Source of the DNA: UBA4874 sp002399435
GTDB lineage: Bacteria > Bacillota > Clostridia > Caldicoprobacterales > DTU083
Reading direction: 5' to 3'
Assembly: GCA_036823195.1 (NCBI GenBank)
Contig: DAISGI010000012.1
Coordinates: 3,238-67,237, forward strand
DNA length: 64,000 nucleotides
Numbering within the stretch: the first letter of the stretch is position 1; each line of letters begins with the position of its first letter. The translations under genes were made by a program, and so were the position numbers. Below the pieces are notes generated by a model. That model was not told the DNA's origin. It was given only the letters and a program-made list of their open reading frames with translations, and made no database searches. Of this stretch, positions 50,232 through 59,186 are shown one piece after another.

Positions 50232-51710
50232 TTAATAAGGATACGCAACATTTCCGCTGATTGCGTCGATATAAAGCAGCCAGTACCCTGCGCCGTATCC
50301 ATTTTTCTCAGGGAGCCATCTGGAAAAACCCTCCATGGGCATGGGAGGAACCATACTGTATATCCCCGGCACTCCATATATGACATACCGGACCTTTCCC
50401 CTGTGACGGGCCAGACCGACCAGATAATGATCTGCAGCTCCGCTGCTGCCGTAGTTTGTCATCCCATAGCAGGAATACGGCGACGGATTCGGATACTCCA
50501 CCCGGACCCATTCCGTTTCAGGAATATCATCAAAAGGCCAGACTCTTGCGTTGTTTTGAAACAGTTGGCTAAAGTAATCCTTTGTCTGATCCCAATAGGA
50601 CCTTCCCTCCGGACAGGATTCGGCTGGATTGGCCGGCGGCACGGGCTCGCCCATTGTATTTTCATACGCCATGCTTTCCGCATATCCGGTTTCTCCTGTC
50701 CCGTTCGCATCCGGAGAATTGATGTCCGTATCCCCGCCGTAAAAAGAATGATCATCCGGAGCGTCTTCGGAAGCGTTTCCGTCAAGCGGTTCTTCCTCCA
50801 AAATATCTTCGTCCGGAGTGCTTTCTTCCTGCAGGCCGCTTCCGGTATCCTGCTCTTCCATCCTGTCATAAATGTATCTGATGTCCGGCGGATCAAAATG
50901 CGGCAACTCCTGACTGGCNNNNNNNNNNNNNNNNNNNNNNNNNNNNNNNNNNNNNNNNNNNNNNNNNNNNNNNNNNNNNNNNNNNNNNNNNNNNNNNNNN
51001 NNNNNNNNNNNNNNNNNNGATGCTCTGATGCCCGGGCTTTCACTGCCGGAATATGTACCTTCCCGTCCATCCCCGCCGGGTATTCCGTTTGTCCCCGATG
51101 TATTTCTTTCATCGGATAACGTTCCGATGTCCGGCCTGGATGCTGCTTTCTTCTTTTCATGAGCCTGCCCCGGAACGGACAGCAATCCGCCTCCCTGAGG
51201 CGTCTCTTTTGGATTCGGGCCCGGGCCTGCGTACCTTCCGGGCGTCTTTTGCCCATAGAAACGTTCCAGTTCCCCGGTCACCGCGCCGGACCAATCCATC
51301 TCCACCCTTTTGTCTGAATAACCAATCAGAGGATATTGCAGAGCCTGCCCCTCCTTCAGCGGACGATAAACAATTGCAAATGCATGGAACTGATCAATGG
51401 GAGTACCTGATTCCCGGACACTGTCCGGATCAAATGCGATTTCGTATTCTCCCCTGCCGCTGTCAGGCACCTGTATGCTGGTCAGTTTGACCGGAGCCAC
51501 CTCGTCCCGGGTGGATAACAGCATCACATCGTAAATGCCCTGCCGGGGGGAAACGGGTTTCATATCCTGTACATAGAGCATGATCTTCCCCTGGTTGTTC
51601 CGGATCTCCATTTTGCAGTAACCGGCGGCTTTCTTCCGATCGTCCAGGCTGAATCCGCTGTCCTGGGTTTTCAGTATGATAAAGGACCGGTGATATTGAC
51701 GATTGTCCAA
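50232..51710 (-). CDS. Unrecognised clostridial protein interrupted by the assembly gap
   Basis: About 492 codons including 34 unknown ones. The N-terminal 200 residues form a beta-rich domain (MDNRQYHRSFIILKTQDSGF onward). The middle is acidic and low in complexity. The C-terminal 110 residues have a compact domain (GMTNYGSSGAADHYLVGLAR, VIYGVPGIYSMVPP, GYGAGYWLLYIDAISG), a pattern I have seen in clostridial spore- or envelope-related proteins of unknown function. TTG at 51710 follows GGAGAGG by 7 nt. The frame across the 100 Ns may be coincidental, so length and linkage are uncertain. Confidence 0.6.
   Translation of the reverse strand: MDNRQYHRSFIILKTQDSGFSLDDRKKAAGYCKMEIRNNQGKIMLYVQDMKPVSPRQGIYDVMLLSTRDEVAPVKLTSIQVPDSGRGEYEIAFDPDSVRESGTPIDQFHAFAIVYRPLKEGQALQYPLIGYSDKRVEMDWSGAVTGELERFYGQKTPGRYAGPGPNPKETPQGGGLLSVPGQAHEKKKAASRPDIGTLSDERNTSGTNGIPGGDGREGTYSGSESPGIRAXXXXXXXXXXXXXXXXXXXXXXXXXXXXXXXXXXASQELPHFDPPDIRYIYDRMEEQDTGSGLQEESTPDEDILEEEPLDGNASEDAPDDHSFYGGDTDINSPDANGTGETGYAESMAYENTMGEPVPPANPAESCPEGRSYWDQTKDYFSQLFQNNARVWPFDDIPETEWVRVEYPNPSPYSCYGMTNYGSSGAADHYLVGLARHRGKVRYVIYGVPGIYSMVPPMPMEGFSRWLPEKNGYGAGYWLLYIDAISGNVAYPY
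50919..51018. other. Assembly gap (100 Ns)
   Basis: A run of exactly 100 N, the conventional placeholder for an unknown length. It interrupts the low-complexity part of the gene at 50232-51710, which may itself have caused the assembly break. Confidence 1.
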
Positions 51711-51793
51711 ACTTATTCCTCTCCTTTCTACTTTCCGGATTTCGTAATGCATCAAGTTACAGCTTTCATCCTTACCAATATATGAGCCAAAAC

Positions 51794-51826
51794 AAAAAAA
51801 GAAACCAAAATAATTTTTTGGCTTCT
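51794..51826 (-). terminator. Terminator of ksgA
   Basis: Minus-strand hairpin AGAAGCCAAAA / TTTTGGTTTCT with one G-T pair, followed by TTTTTTTG, 20 nt after the ksgA stop. Confidence 0.75.
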
Positions 51827-51845
51827 GAAATGTATAAAAAAAGAA

Positions 51846-52721
51846 CTATTCTACCCGCAATGAATGAGAAACATAATTGCTCAGCCTGGCCAATTCCTCC
51901 AGAGTCAGGGTTTCCCCACGGCGCATCGGATCAATCCCCAGTTCCTGCAGCGTTTTTTTCCATGTGCCCTTGTCCATATCCGTAAGCCCGGACGCAGAAA
52001 GGGAATTCAGCAGTGTTTTCCTCCTCTGGCAAAACGCCGCCCGGCTGACGCGGAAAAAATCTGCCCGGCTGTTTACCGCAACGGCCGGCTTCTCCCTTCT
52101 CTCCAGGGATATTACCACCGAGCCCACCTTCGGGGGTGGGAGAAAGGCATTGGCAGGCACCCTGGCAAGGATTCGGGGACAGGTAAAGAACTGCACCGCC
52201 GTGCTGAGGGATCCATATTCCCTGGTTCCCGGCCTGGCGGCCATCCTTTCTGCCACTTCCTTCTGGATCATAACCGTTATGGAAACAAACGGCTGTTCCT
52301 CCTCCAGAAAACGCATAATAATGGGAGTGGTGATGTAGTAAGGCAGATTGGCGACCACTTTGAACGGGGAGCCCTGAAACTGCTCCCGGATCAGTTCATT
52401 CAGGTCCAGCTTCAGGATATCCCCCCGGAGAACGCGGACATTGGAGCACCCTTTCAGTGTTTCCTCCAGAATCGGGAACAGGGCACGGTCGATTTCCACC
52501 GCAGTTACCTCTCCTGCCTTCCGGGCCAGCGCCTGTGTCAGGGTGCCCACTCCCGGGCCTATTTCGAGGATTTTGTCCTGCTTCGTGACGCCCGCTCCCT
52601 CTATGATTTTATGCAGTACATTCCCATCAATGAGAAAATTCTGGCCGAGACTTTTGCTGAAGCGAAAACCATGCCGGGCCAGCAGTTCCTTCAGTTCCCC
52701 GGGAGCCGTCAATGATGGCAT
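51846..52721 (-). CDS. ksgA: 16S rRNA dimethyltransferase KsgA/RsmA
   Basis: 291-aa enzyme that dimethylates A1518 and A1519 (E. coli numbering) in the 3' loop of 16S rRNA. The SAM and adenine motifs are QNFLID, ILEIGPGVGTLTQAL and NLPYYITTPI. The length is normal. It follows yabE as in B. subtilis, although rnmV, which usually lies between, is missing. Confidence 0.96.
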   Translation of the reverse strand: MPSLTAPGELKELLARHGFRFSKSLGQNFLIDGNVLHKIIEGAGVTKQDKILEIGPGVGTLTQALARKAGEVTAVEIDRALFPILEETLKGCSNVRVLRGDILKLDLNELIREQFQGSPFKVVANLPYYITTPIIMRFLEEEQPFVSITVMIQKEVAERMAARPGTREYGSLSTAVQFFTCPRILARVPANAFLPPPKVGSVVISLERREKPAVAVNSRADFFRVSRAAFCQRRKTLLNSLSASGLTDMDKGTWKKTLQELGIDPMRRGETLTLEELARLSNYVSHSLRVE

Positions 52722-52783
52722 TGTTCTTCCCCCTTCTCAATGAAAAAAGGCAGAGGATCCTCTGCCCGTCTGTTTTATTCCTG

Positions 52784-53935
52784 TCATTTGATAAAATGCA
52801 CTTTTACTTTCCGCCTGCCCCATATCCGCGCCATCCTGATATCCTCCATAAAGACATCAATCTTGTCGCCCTTGATGCCGCCGCCCCGGTCTTCCACGGT
52901 AAAGATACCGTCAATGGTGATCCCGCGTTGTGCACAGAACGCCACCAGCTCCGGAATATAGACCTTCGTGCCGATGGGAACGTCCGGCGGCGCGGCTATG
53001 GTGTGATGGGGCCGGGCAGTCGTGCCGCTGGCCGTGATCCCAATGCCGTCGCTGCCTGCGGTATACGCGGTGGCCACCATTGTCTGGGGTTCGGAATAGC
53101 GGGCAGCATCTCCTTTGGAAGCTGTGGAAGAACGGGTGGTGTCCCCTCTGGAAGCTGCCCCTCCGGAAGCTGCGGAAGGACGGGTGGTATTTCCTCTGGA
53201 AGCTGAGGAGGGACGAGTGCTGCCCCCTCTGGAATTCGGTACCTGTTTCTTCTTCGTTCCTTTTTCCACAATATGGTCCACCGGTGAAACCGTTACCTCT
53301 TCCCCCGCCAAACTGCGGGAAACTTCCACTCCATCCCGGTATGTGATCTGAATTTTTCTTTGTCGCTCCCCCTGTTTCCCTTCCTGAACAACCTTGCTTA
53401 CTCCTTCATTCATTTGACTGTTTTCTCTGGTATGAACCTGATAAGGAATAGGTTCCTTTTCTATGAGAATATTTTCATCCATGCGGGTCACTTTGATCCT
53501 GTCATATGGCTTTACCGGATCCGTGAGAGGTTGATTTACCTGATCCTTTTCCCGCACCGTTACTTCTGCTTTATTCAGAACATCCTGTACGGTTCCTTCC
53601 GTTACATGGATATTCTTTTTCTTCCCATCCGCCTCGATCCATACAGGCATGGCTCTTTTGATTCGGATTTTCGTATACTTTTGCAGCGGCGTACCCAGGT
53701 TCGGTGTGATTTCATCGCCTGGTCCAAGGGTAATATCGTACCTGCTTAGCAATTCCGCTACATTGTTCTCAAATGTGGTTATCTCAACACGATACCCATC
53801 ATCGTCCAGCGTTACGTGCCTGGCGATGCCCTGCACATAATTGTCCAGCTGGGCAGTCGCTCCTCCGGCAACAATCAGGGCACTCAGGAGTATGACAAAA
53901 AATATGCTCCAGAAGCCCCATCGGTGTGAGTTCAT
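52784..53935 (-). CDS. yabE: YabE-type protein: DUF348 repeats, G5 and 3D domains
   Basis: 383-aa cell-wall protein related to resuscitation-promoting factors. A signal anchor (about 10-30) is followed by two DUF348 repeats (about 40-145), a G5 domain (about 155-235), a Ser/Arg/Thr-rich linker with three imperfect repeats (about 238-290, SRGNTTRPSAASGG-like), and a C-terminal 3D domain (VEDRGGGIKGDKIDVFM) with its three aspartates. The 3D domain is a transglycosylase fold. It is probably a wall-remodelling enzyme. The ATG at 53935 follows AAGGAGG by 6 nt, and a strong promoter lies upstream. Confidence 0.92.
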   Translation of the reverse strand: MNSHRWGFWSIFFVILLSALIVAGGATAQLDNYVQGIARHVTLDDDGYRVEITTFENNVAELLSRYDITLGPGDEITPNLGTPLQKYTKIRIKRAMPVWIEADGKKKNIHVTEGTVQDVLNKAEVTVREKDQVNQPLTDPVKPYDRIKVTRMDENILIEKEPIPYQVHTRENSQMNEGVSKVVQEGKQGERQRKIQITYRDGVEVSRSLAGEEVTVSPVDHIVEKGTKKKQVPNSRGGSTRPSSASRGNTTRPSAASGGAASRGDTTRSSTASKGDAARYSEPQTMVATAYTAGSDGIGITASGTTARPHHTIAAPPDVPIGTKVYIPELVAFCAQRGITIDGIFTVEDRGGGIKGDKIDVFMEDIRMARIWGRRKVKVHFIK

Positions 53936-53980
53936 ATCCAACCTCCTTCTCTTTTGGAAACAGGGGAGTTGACGTCACGT

Positions 53981-54009
53981 ATTGTAATATAATTTTAACA
54001 TTTTGTCAA
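53981..54009 (-). promoter_or_regulatory. Sigma-A promoter of yabE
   Basis: TTGACA (54009-54004) and TACAAT (53986-53981), 17 bp apart, in AT-rich DNA about 45 bp before the yabE start. Confidence 0.75.
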
Positions 54010-54090
54010 ACCTTTTTAACATTTAGGGACATTACGAGGAAAAAGCCGGACTCAGTTCTATATTATTCCAGATGAGACAACCCTTTATAC

Positions 54091-54147
54091 ACCAAAAAAA
54101 AGAAAGGAGGCCAAAAGGCACCAAAAAAGAAAGAAGCCCAAAAGGGC
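54091..54147 (-). terminator. Duplicated terminator behind the radical-SAM gene
   Basis: Two 28-29-bp units (54091-54119 and 54120-54147), each an intrinsic terminator on the minus strand: AAGCCC-tttt-GGGCTT and GCC-tttt-GGC, each followed by CTTTCTTTTTT. They are near-copies, so this is another tandemly duplicated terminator. Confidence 0.8.
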
Positions 54148-54163
54148 TTTTGAATTCCGAAAA

Positions 54164-54778
54164 TCAGCTATCCGAATCAGAAGAATCAATAAACTCGCGC
54201 ACTCTGAATTCCGCGCCGGTGTCCCGGGCAATCTTCCTGCACTTTTCAATCTCCTCCGGACTCAGGACATCAACAACAGACAGGATCACCTCCGGAAGAA
54301 GTTTTACACATTCCCTTGTGAAGTCCAGCATCCCATCAAAGGCCTTCGCACCAAAGTCAGAATGGCACATTTTTTGGTAGCTTTGCGCATCCGGGGCATT
54401 CAGACTGATCGATACGGTATCGATCCATCCCTTAAGCCGCGGAACAACATTGCCGCCGTAGTACAGATTGGCCTGCCCGTTGGTATTGATCCGGATCCTG
54501 CAGCCCGGATCCCTCTTGCGAAGGGCGGAGGCAATGGCAAGAAGCGTATCCAGCCGCAGCATCGGTTCTCCATAACCGCAAAATACGATCTCCTGCCAGA
54601 CGGACGGATCCGGAATCAAATCCAGCACATCCTGTGCATCCGGCTCCCGATCCAGCCAGAGATAATACCCGCCTACTCCGTCTCCTTCCCTGCGCAAGCA
54701 AAAATCACACCGGTTGGTGCATCGATTGGTCAGATTGATATACAGCGACTTCCCGATCCCATATACAAAAGTATTCAT
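54164..54778 (-). CDS. TatD-linked radical SAM protein
   Basis: 204-aa small radical-SAM enzyme with the cluster motif CTNRCDFC (CxxxCxxC) near residue 20 and the SAM-binding GYGEP. It matches the family regularly encoded next to tatD in anaerobes. Its reaction is unknown. It is 16 nt downstream of tatD on the same transcript. It lacks a C-terminal SPASM-type extension, so it has only the core barrel. Confidence 0.88.
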   Translation of the reverse strand: MNTFVYGIGKSLYINLTNRCTNRCDFCLRREGDGVGGYYLWLDREPDAQDVLDLIPDPSVWQEIVFCGYGEPMLRLDTLLAIASALRKRDPGCRIRINTNGQANLYYGGNVVPRLKGWIDTVSISLNAPDAQSYQKMCHSDFGAKAFDGMLDFTRECVKLLPEVILSVVDVLSPEEIEKCRKIARDTGAEFRVREFIDSSDSDS

Positions 54779-54794
54779 CCCATTCCCCTTTCAC

Positions 54795-55583
54795 CTAACC
54801 CTGATGTTCTGCTGACGAGCGGATCCCGAAAAACCGGCAGGCGTTCTCCAGGGTAATCCGGGCCACCTCATTATATTCCATGCCCCGGATCTGCGCAATC
54901 CGCTCTGCCACCAGCCGCACCATCCCCGGATCGTTTCGGCGTCCCCGGTACGGATGCGGGGTAAGATAGGGGCTGTCCGTTTCAATCAGCAGAGATTCCA
55001 GAGGAATTTTTTCCGCGATCTCCGCCGCTTTCACTGCGTTTTTAAAGGTAACCGGCCCGCCGAGTGACAGAAGGCAGCCCATATCCAGCAGAACCTTCGC
55101 CATTTCCCAACTGCCCGAATAGCTGTGCATCACACATTTTCCCCGGGCCGGCTGATGGGATTTCAAAAGATCCAGCATATCCCCATGGGCTTCCCTGTCA
55201 TGAATGATCACGGGAAGGTTTTCCTCCGAGGAAAGCTCCAGCTGATCGACAAACCGTTTCTTCTGAACATCCCGGGGCGAGTCGTCATAGTGGTAATCCA
55301 GCCCAATCTCCCCAATGGCGACCACTTTGGGATGTCTCACCAGCTCCGCAAGGGCTTTCAGATCCTCCTCCTTCATCCGAACCGCCTCATGAGGATGAAT
55401 CCCCACTGCCGCATAGATAAAATCATATTTTTCGGCCAGTTCCACGGCACGCCCGGAAGAAGCCAGACTGTCGCCGGCATTCAGGACATAGGATATTCCC
55501 CTGGCCGGCAGGCCCGTGATCAGGGCATCCCGGTCCGCGTCAAACTGCTCATCGTCCAGATGCGCATGACTGTCAAACAGCAT
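54795..55583 (-). CDS. tatD: TatD-family metal-dependent hydrolase
   Basis: 262-aa TIM-barrel DNase/hydrolase. Metal ligands are in FDSHAHLDD (HxH), GEIGLDYHYD (Glu), VIIHDREAH, and ETDSPYLTP (Asp). TatD proteins have 3'-5' exonuclease activity and are linked with repair and quality control. Located between metG and the radical-SAM gene as in B. subtilis and many Clostridia. Confidence 0.95.
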   Translation of the reverse strand: MLFDSHAHLDDEQFDADRDALITGLPARGISYVLNAGDSLASSGRAVELAEKYDFIYAAVGIHPHEAVRMKEEDLKALAELVRHPKVVAIGEIGLDYHYDDSPRDVQKKRFVDQLELSSEENLPVIIHDREAHGDMLDLLKSHQPARGKCVMHSYSGSWEMAKVLLDMGCLLSLGGPVTFKNAVKAAEIAEKIPLESLLIETDSPYLTPHPYRGRRNDPGMVRLVAERIAQIRGMEYNEVARITLENACRFFGIRSSAEHQG

Positions 55584-55619
55584 TCGTCCTCACTCCTGTT
55601 CCTCCAAATGTTTGTTCCG

Positions 55620-57638
55620 CTATTCCACCCGGGATCCGGAAGGCGCTTCTTCGGAAACCGTCGCCAGCACAGGCTTCCCGCTGTCGTCGGAAGCTGCCAG
55701 TATCATGCCTTCCGATCGTATTCCCCTCAGCTTTACCGGCTTGAGATTGGCCACCAGGATCACCTTTCTGCCCGGCAGGTCCTCCGGCCGGTAGCTCTCC
55801 GCAATGCCGGAAACCACCTGGCGGACCTGTCCCCCCACGTCCAGAGTCAGCTTCAATAATTTCCTGGTTTTCTCCACCCGCTCCGCTGCGGTGACTTTGG
55901 CGACCCGAAGATCCAGTTTCTCAAAATCCTTTATGGCAATCTCCGGCAGACGATCCGATTCAAGGCCGTCCGGGCCTTGCTCCTGTTGGGACATCCTGCC
56001 GGATTCCCCTCCGCGGGAGGAATCCCCAACGGATGCCGCCGCCTTCGCCCGCTCCTCATTCTTCCGCCGGATCTGCTCCAGCTCTGCAATTTCCACAGCG
56101 GGGTCCAGCCGGGGAAAGATCGCCTTTCCCCTCATCACACGGGTACCGGGCTTCAGACGTCCAAATTCCTTCAGGCTGTCCCATGTGGTGTTTTCGGGGC
56201 CGGTGATTCCCAGCTGCTTTTGGATCTCCCCGGGCGTATGTGGCATAAAGGGCTGAATCAGGACGGATATCATCCGGAGGGCTTCAGCCAGACAATACAA
56301 TACGGTACCGAGCCTGGGCCTGTCCTTCTCCGACTTTGCGAGAATCCACGGAGTGGTTTCATCGATATATTTATTGGCCCGTCCGATCAGCTTCCAGATA
56401 TCCGCCAGAGCGTTGCTGAACTGGAAATCGTTCATCTGCTTTTCCACTTTCCCGGGAACTTCCATAGCCATCTGTTCCAGTTCCCTGTCCAGCGCCGTTG
56501 CTTCCCCGCGCACCGGAACCCTGCCGTCAAAATATTTTTCAATCATGGCTACGGTCCGGCTGAGCAAATTGCCCAGATCATTGGCCAGATCCGAGTTGAT
56601 CCGGGTGACCAGCTCCTCGTTGGAAAACGACCCGTCGGCGCCGAAAGGAACCTCCCGCAGCAGGAAATACCGGACGGCATCCAGCCCATACCGCTCCACC
56701 AGGACCGCCGGATCCACAACATTCCCTTTGGACTTGGACATCTTACCGCCTTCCAGCAGCAGCCACCCGTGACCGAAGACCTTTTTCGGAAGAGGCAGAT
56801 CCAGAGCCATCAGCATGGCGGGCCAAATGATGGTATGGAACCGGATGATATCCTTGCCCACCAGGTGTACATCCGCCGGCCAGTACTTCTCGAATTTCTC
56901 CGGATGATCCGACAGATATCCCAATGCCGTAATATAATTCGTCAGGGCGTCAACCCATACATAAATGACATGTTTGGGATCAAAGGGTACCGGGATGCCC
57001 CAGCGGAAGGATGTTCTGGATACGCACAGATCCTCCAGGCCTGGCCGCAAAAAGTTGTTCAGCATTTCATTCCGGCGGGACAGGGGCTGGATAAAGTTCG
57101 GGTGCTCTTCAATATATTGAATCAGACGGTCCTGATACCTGGACAGCCGGAAAAAATAGCTTTCTTCCTGTACCAGCTCCACATCACGGCCGCAGTCCGG
57201 GCACTTTCCGTCCTTCAGCTGACGCTTGGTCCAGAAGGATTCACAGGGAGTGCAGTACCAGCCTTCGTAATTTCCCTTGTAAATATCCCCCTGGTCATAC
57301 AGCCTTTTGAAGATCTTCTGTACTGCCTTTTCATGACGCTCGTCCGTGGTACGGATAAAATCATCATAGGAGATATCCAGCAGCTTCCACAGCTTCCTGA
57401 TATCTGCGACAATTCCATCCACATACTGCCTGGGAGCAACCCCGTTGGCCTTTGCAATCTTCTCGATCTTCTGACCATGCTCATCGGTGCCGGTCAGGAA
57501 CATCACATCATATCCCGTCATTCTCTTGAATCGGGCCATGGCATCTGCTGCCACGGTGGTATACGAATTCCCGATGTGCAGTTTCGCACTGGGATAATAA
57601 ATCGGCGTAGTAATATAAAAGGTTTTCTTCTGTGACAC
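55620..57638 (-). CDS. metG: Methionyl-tRNA synthetase
   Basis: 672-aa class I synthetase. It has the HIGH-type HIGNSYT, the zinc knuckle CTPC...CPDC, the KMSKS loop, and a C-terminal EMAP/Arc1p-like tRNA-binding domain (about 565-672, DFEKLDLRVAKV). A 45-residue charged linker joins the anticodon domain to it. The GTG at 57638 is chosen since AAAGGAA lies 7 nt upstream. It charges the two tRNA-Met genes at 8035-8191. Confidence 0.96.
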   Translation of the reverse strand: MSQKKTFYITTPIYYPSAKLHIGNSYTTVAADAMARFKRMTGYDVMFLTGTDEHGQKIEKIAKANGVAPRQYVDGIVADIRKLWKLLDISYDDFIRTTDERHEKAVQKIFKRLYDQGDIYKGNYEGWYCTPCESFWTKRQLKDGKCPDCGRDVELVQEESYFFRLSRYQDRLIQYIEEHPNFIQPLSRRNEMLNNFLRPGLEDLCVSRTSFRWGIPVPFDPKHVIYVWVDALTNYITALGYLSDHPEKFEKYWPADVHLVGKDIIRFHTIIWPAMLMALDLPLPKKVFGHGWLLLEGGKMSKSKGNVVDPAVLVERYGLDAVRYFLLREVPFGADGSFSNEELVTRINSDLANDLGNLLSRTVAMIEKYFDGRVPVRGEATALDRELEQMAMEVPGKVEKQMNDFQFSNALADIWKLIGRANKYIDETTPWILAKSEKDRPRLGTVLYCLAEALRMISVLIQPFMPHTPGEIQKQLGITGPENTTWDSLKEFGRLKPGTRVMRGKAIFPRLDPAVEIAELEQIRRKNEERAKAAASVGDSSRGGESGRMSQQEQGPDGLESDRLPEIAIKDFEKLDLRVAKVTAAERVEKTRKLLKLTLDVGGQVRQVVSGIAESYRPEDLPGRKVILVANLKPVKLRGIRSEGMILAASDDSGKPVLATVSEEAPSGSRVE

Positions 57639-57656
57639 AATTCTCTTCCTTTCCAT

Positions 57657-57690
57657 ATAAAAAGCCCCTCACCATCCTGGGGGCGAGGGC
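57657..57690 (-). terminator. Terminator of comB
   Basis: Minus-strand hairpin GCCCTCGCC / GGTGAGGGGC with one bulged G, followed by TTTTTATAT. It is just ahead of the metG start, so metG needs read-through or its own promoter. Confidence 0.65.
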
Positions 57691-57749
57691 ATTCATCTAT
57701 GATTGCCTTGTCAACGATTCCTATGCAGCATTTGCCGGTATGACAGATT

Positions 57750-58505
57750 TTATTCCCTGCTTTCATCCTTCTGCGTCTGCACCGGCCCGGGAATCCGGAC
57801 CACGCCGTCCCGGTATACGCCCACCACAGGCGCTGCGTTCTGAGTCAAACAATATGTAATGTCCCGGTCCAATCCGGCCTCCGCCAGCCTCCGGTACTGT
57901 GTGCAGCCCTTCAGCAGGCTGTTCAGATCCCTCTTATCGTGATCATACAGGGAAGCGGCCAAAACAGCCAGATCCCCCATCTCCGGATCCTGCATCCCCA
58001 AATTGGCATGCAGACGGTTCAGGACTGCTCCCGCCGCTACAATATCCTCCAGTGAAAACTGGCCGGCTGTACCCGCACATAGAAATACAATATCACTGTC
58101 TTGTCCGGAAAGATACTCCGTCACTGCATCCACATTTACCAAACCACAGATCAGGACCTCCCGCGCATCATTGGTCCTGCAGATTGCCTTTGTCCCATTG
58201 GTCGTGGTCATCAGCAAAGTTTTCCCGGCAACCCGCTCCCTTGTATATTCCAGTGGAGAATTGGAAAGGTGGAATCCTTCGATCGCCTGTATATTCCTCT
58301 CCCCGCACAACAAAAAGGAGTCCTTTTCATAATTCTTTGACATCCGGATGACCTCCTCTGTGTCTGCAGCAGGAATCACCTCTTTACAGCCATGACAGAG
58401 TGCGGTAAGTATTGTACTGCCTGTCCGCAGGACGTCGACTACAACAACTGTCTTGTCCCTTAACTCCTTGCCAATGATATTATCAGGAGTAGCATATACC
58501 CTCAT
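57750..58505 (-). CDS. comB: 2-phosphosulfolactate phosphatase (ComB)
   Basis: 251-aa ComB-family phosphatase with the motifs VVVDVLRTGSTI, TTTNGTKAI and GLVNVDAV. In methanogens it is part of coenzyme M synthesis; in Bacillus spores the homologue lies in the pathway to 3-sulfolactate, which is stored in the spore. The companion phosphosulfolactate synthase (ComA) is not in the window. The ATG follows GGAGG. Confidence 0.9.
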   Translation of the reverse strand: MRVYATPDNIIGKELRDKTVVVVDVLRTGSTILTALCHGCKEVIPAADTEEVIRMSKNYEKDSFLLCGERNIQAIEGFHLSNSPLEYTRERVAGKTLLMTTTNGTKAICRTNDAREVLICGLVNVDAVTEYLSGQDSDIVFLCAGTAGQFSLEDIVAAGAVLNRLHANLGMQDPEMGDLAVLAASLYDHDKRDLNSLLKGCTQYRRLAEAGLDRDITYCLTQNAAPVVGVYRDGVVRIPGPVQTQKDESRE

Positions 58506-58592
58506 TCAATAGCCTCCATCTGTTTATTTCCTTAAATTATAACACAGAACGCCCATTCCGTCGAATTTTACAATGGAAAGCACAAAGCATTT

Positions 58593-59132
58593 TCATCTGC
58601 CAAAAATCAAACCGCATATTGCAACCGAAGCCAATAATCCCGCCAGATCTGCCAGAAGCCCGGCTGCCAGGACATACCTGGTTTTTTTGATGCCAACGGA
58701 TCCAAAATACACGGAAATAGTGTAAAACACGGTTTCCGTGGACCCCATCATCGTCGATGCGGACCGGCCAATAAAGGTATCCGGACCGTATGTCCGGAAC
58801 AGCTCTGCCAGCATGCCTGCAGAGGCAGATCCGGACATGGGGCGCATCATTGCCAGCGGCAGGATCTCAGGAGGGATCCCCGCCAGGTTGGTGACCGGGG
58901 AAAGAATCCGGATCAGGAAATCCATGGCCCCCGAAGCGCGGAACACCCCGATGGCCACAAACATGGCGACCAGATACGGAAGGATGTGAAATGCCGTGCG
59001 GATGCCTTCCCCGGCTCCTTCCACAAATGTTTCATACACCGGCACTCCCTTCACCGCCCCATAACCCAGCACAAAAATAATGAACACCGGTATGGCAAGA
59101 ACGGATATCCATTGTGTGACCTGGATCATACC
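58593..59132 (-). CDS. spmB: Spore maturation protein B
   Basis: 179-aa membrane protein with a nucleoside-recognition (Gate) domain, about five helices. SpmA and SpmB together are needed for full spore core dehydration. The ATG at 59132 follows GGAGGG; an ATG four codons earlier includes the ribosome-binding site and is unlikely. It is downstream of spmA with a 54-nt gap. Confidence 0.93.
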   Translation of the reverse strand, partial: GMIQVTQWISVLAIPVFIIFVLGYGAVKGVPVYETFVEGAGEGIRTAFHILPYLVAMFVAIGVFRASGAMDFLIRILSPVTNLAGIPPEILPLAMMRPMSGSASAGMLAELFRTYGPDTFIGRSASTMMGSTETVFYTISVYFGSVGIKKTRYVLAAGLLADLAGLLASVAICGLIFGR

Positions 59133-59186
59133 TTTTCCCTCCATTTTGATTCATTCAACACGCTTCGTCCGATAAACACCCTTCGC

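Noticed and set aside
57639..57749. Possible T-box or S-box riboswitch before metG
   Set aside because: The stretch is only about 110 nt and is filled by the comB terminator. There is no T-box specifier or TGGNACCGCG-like motif.
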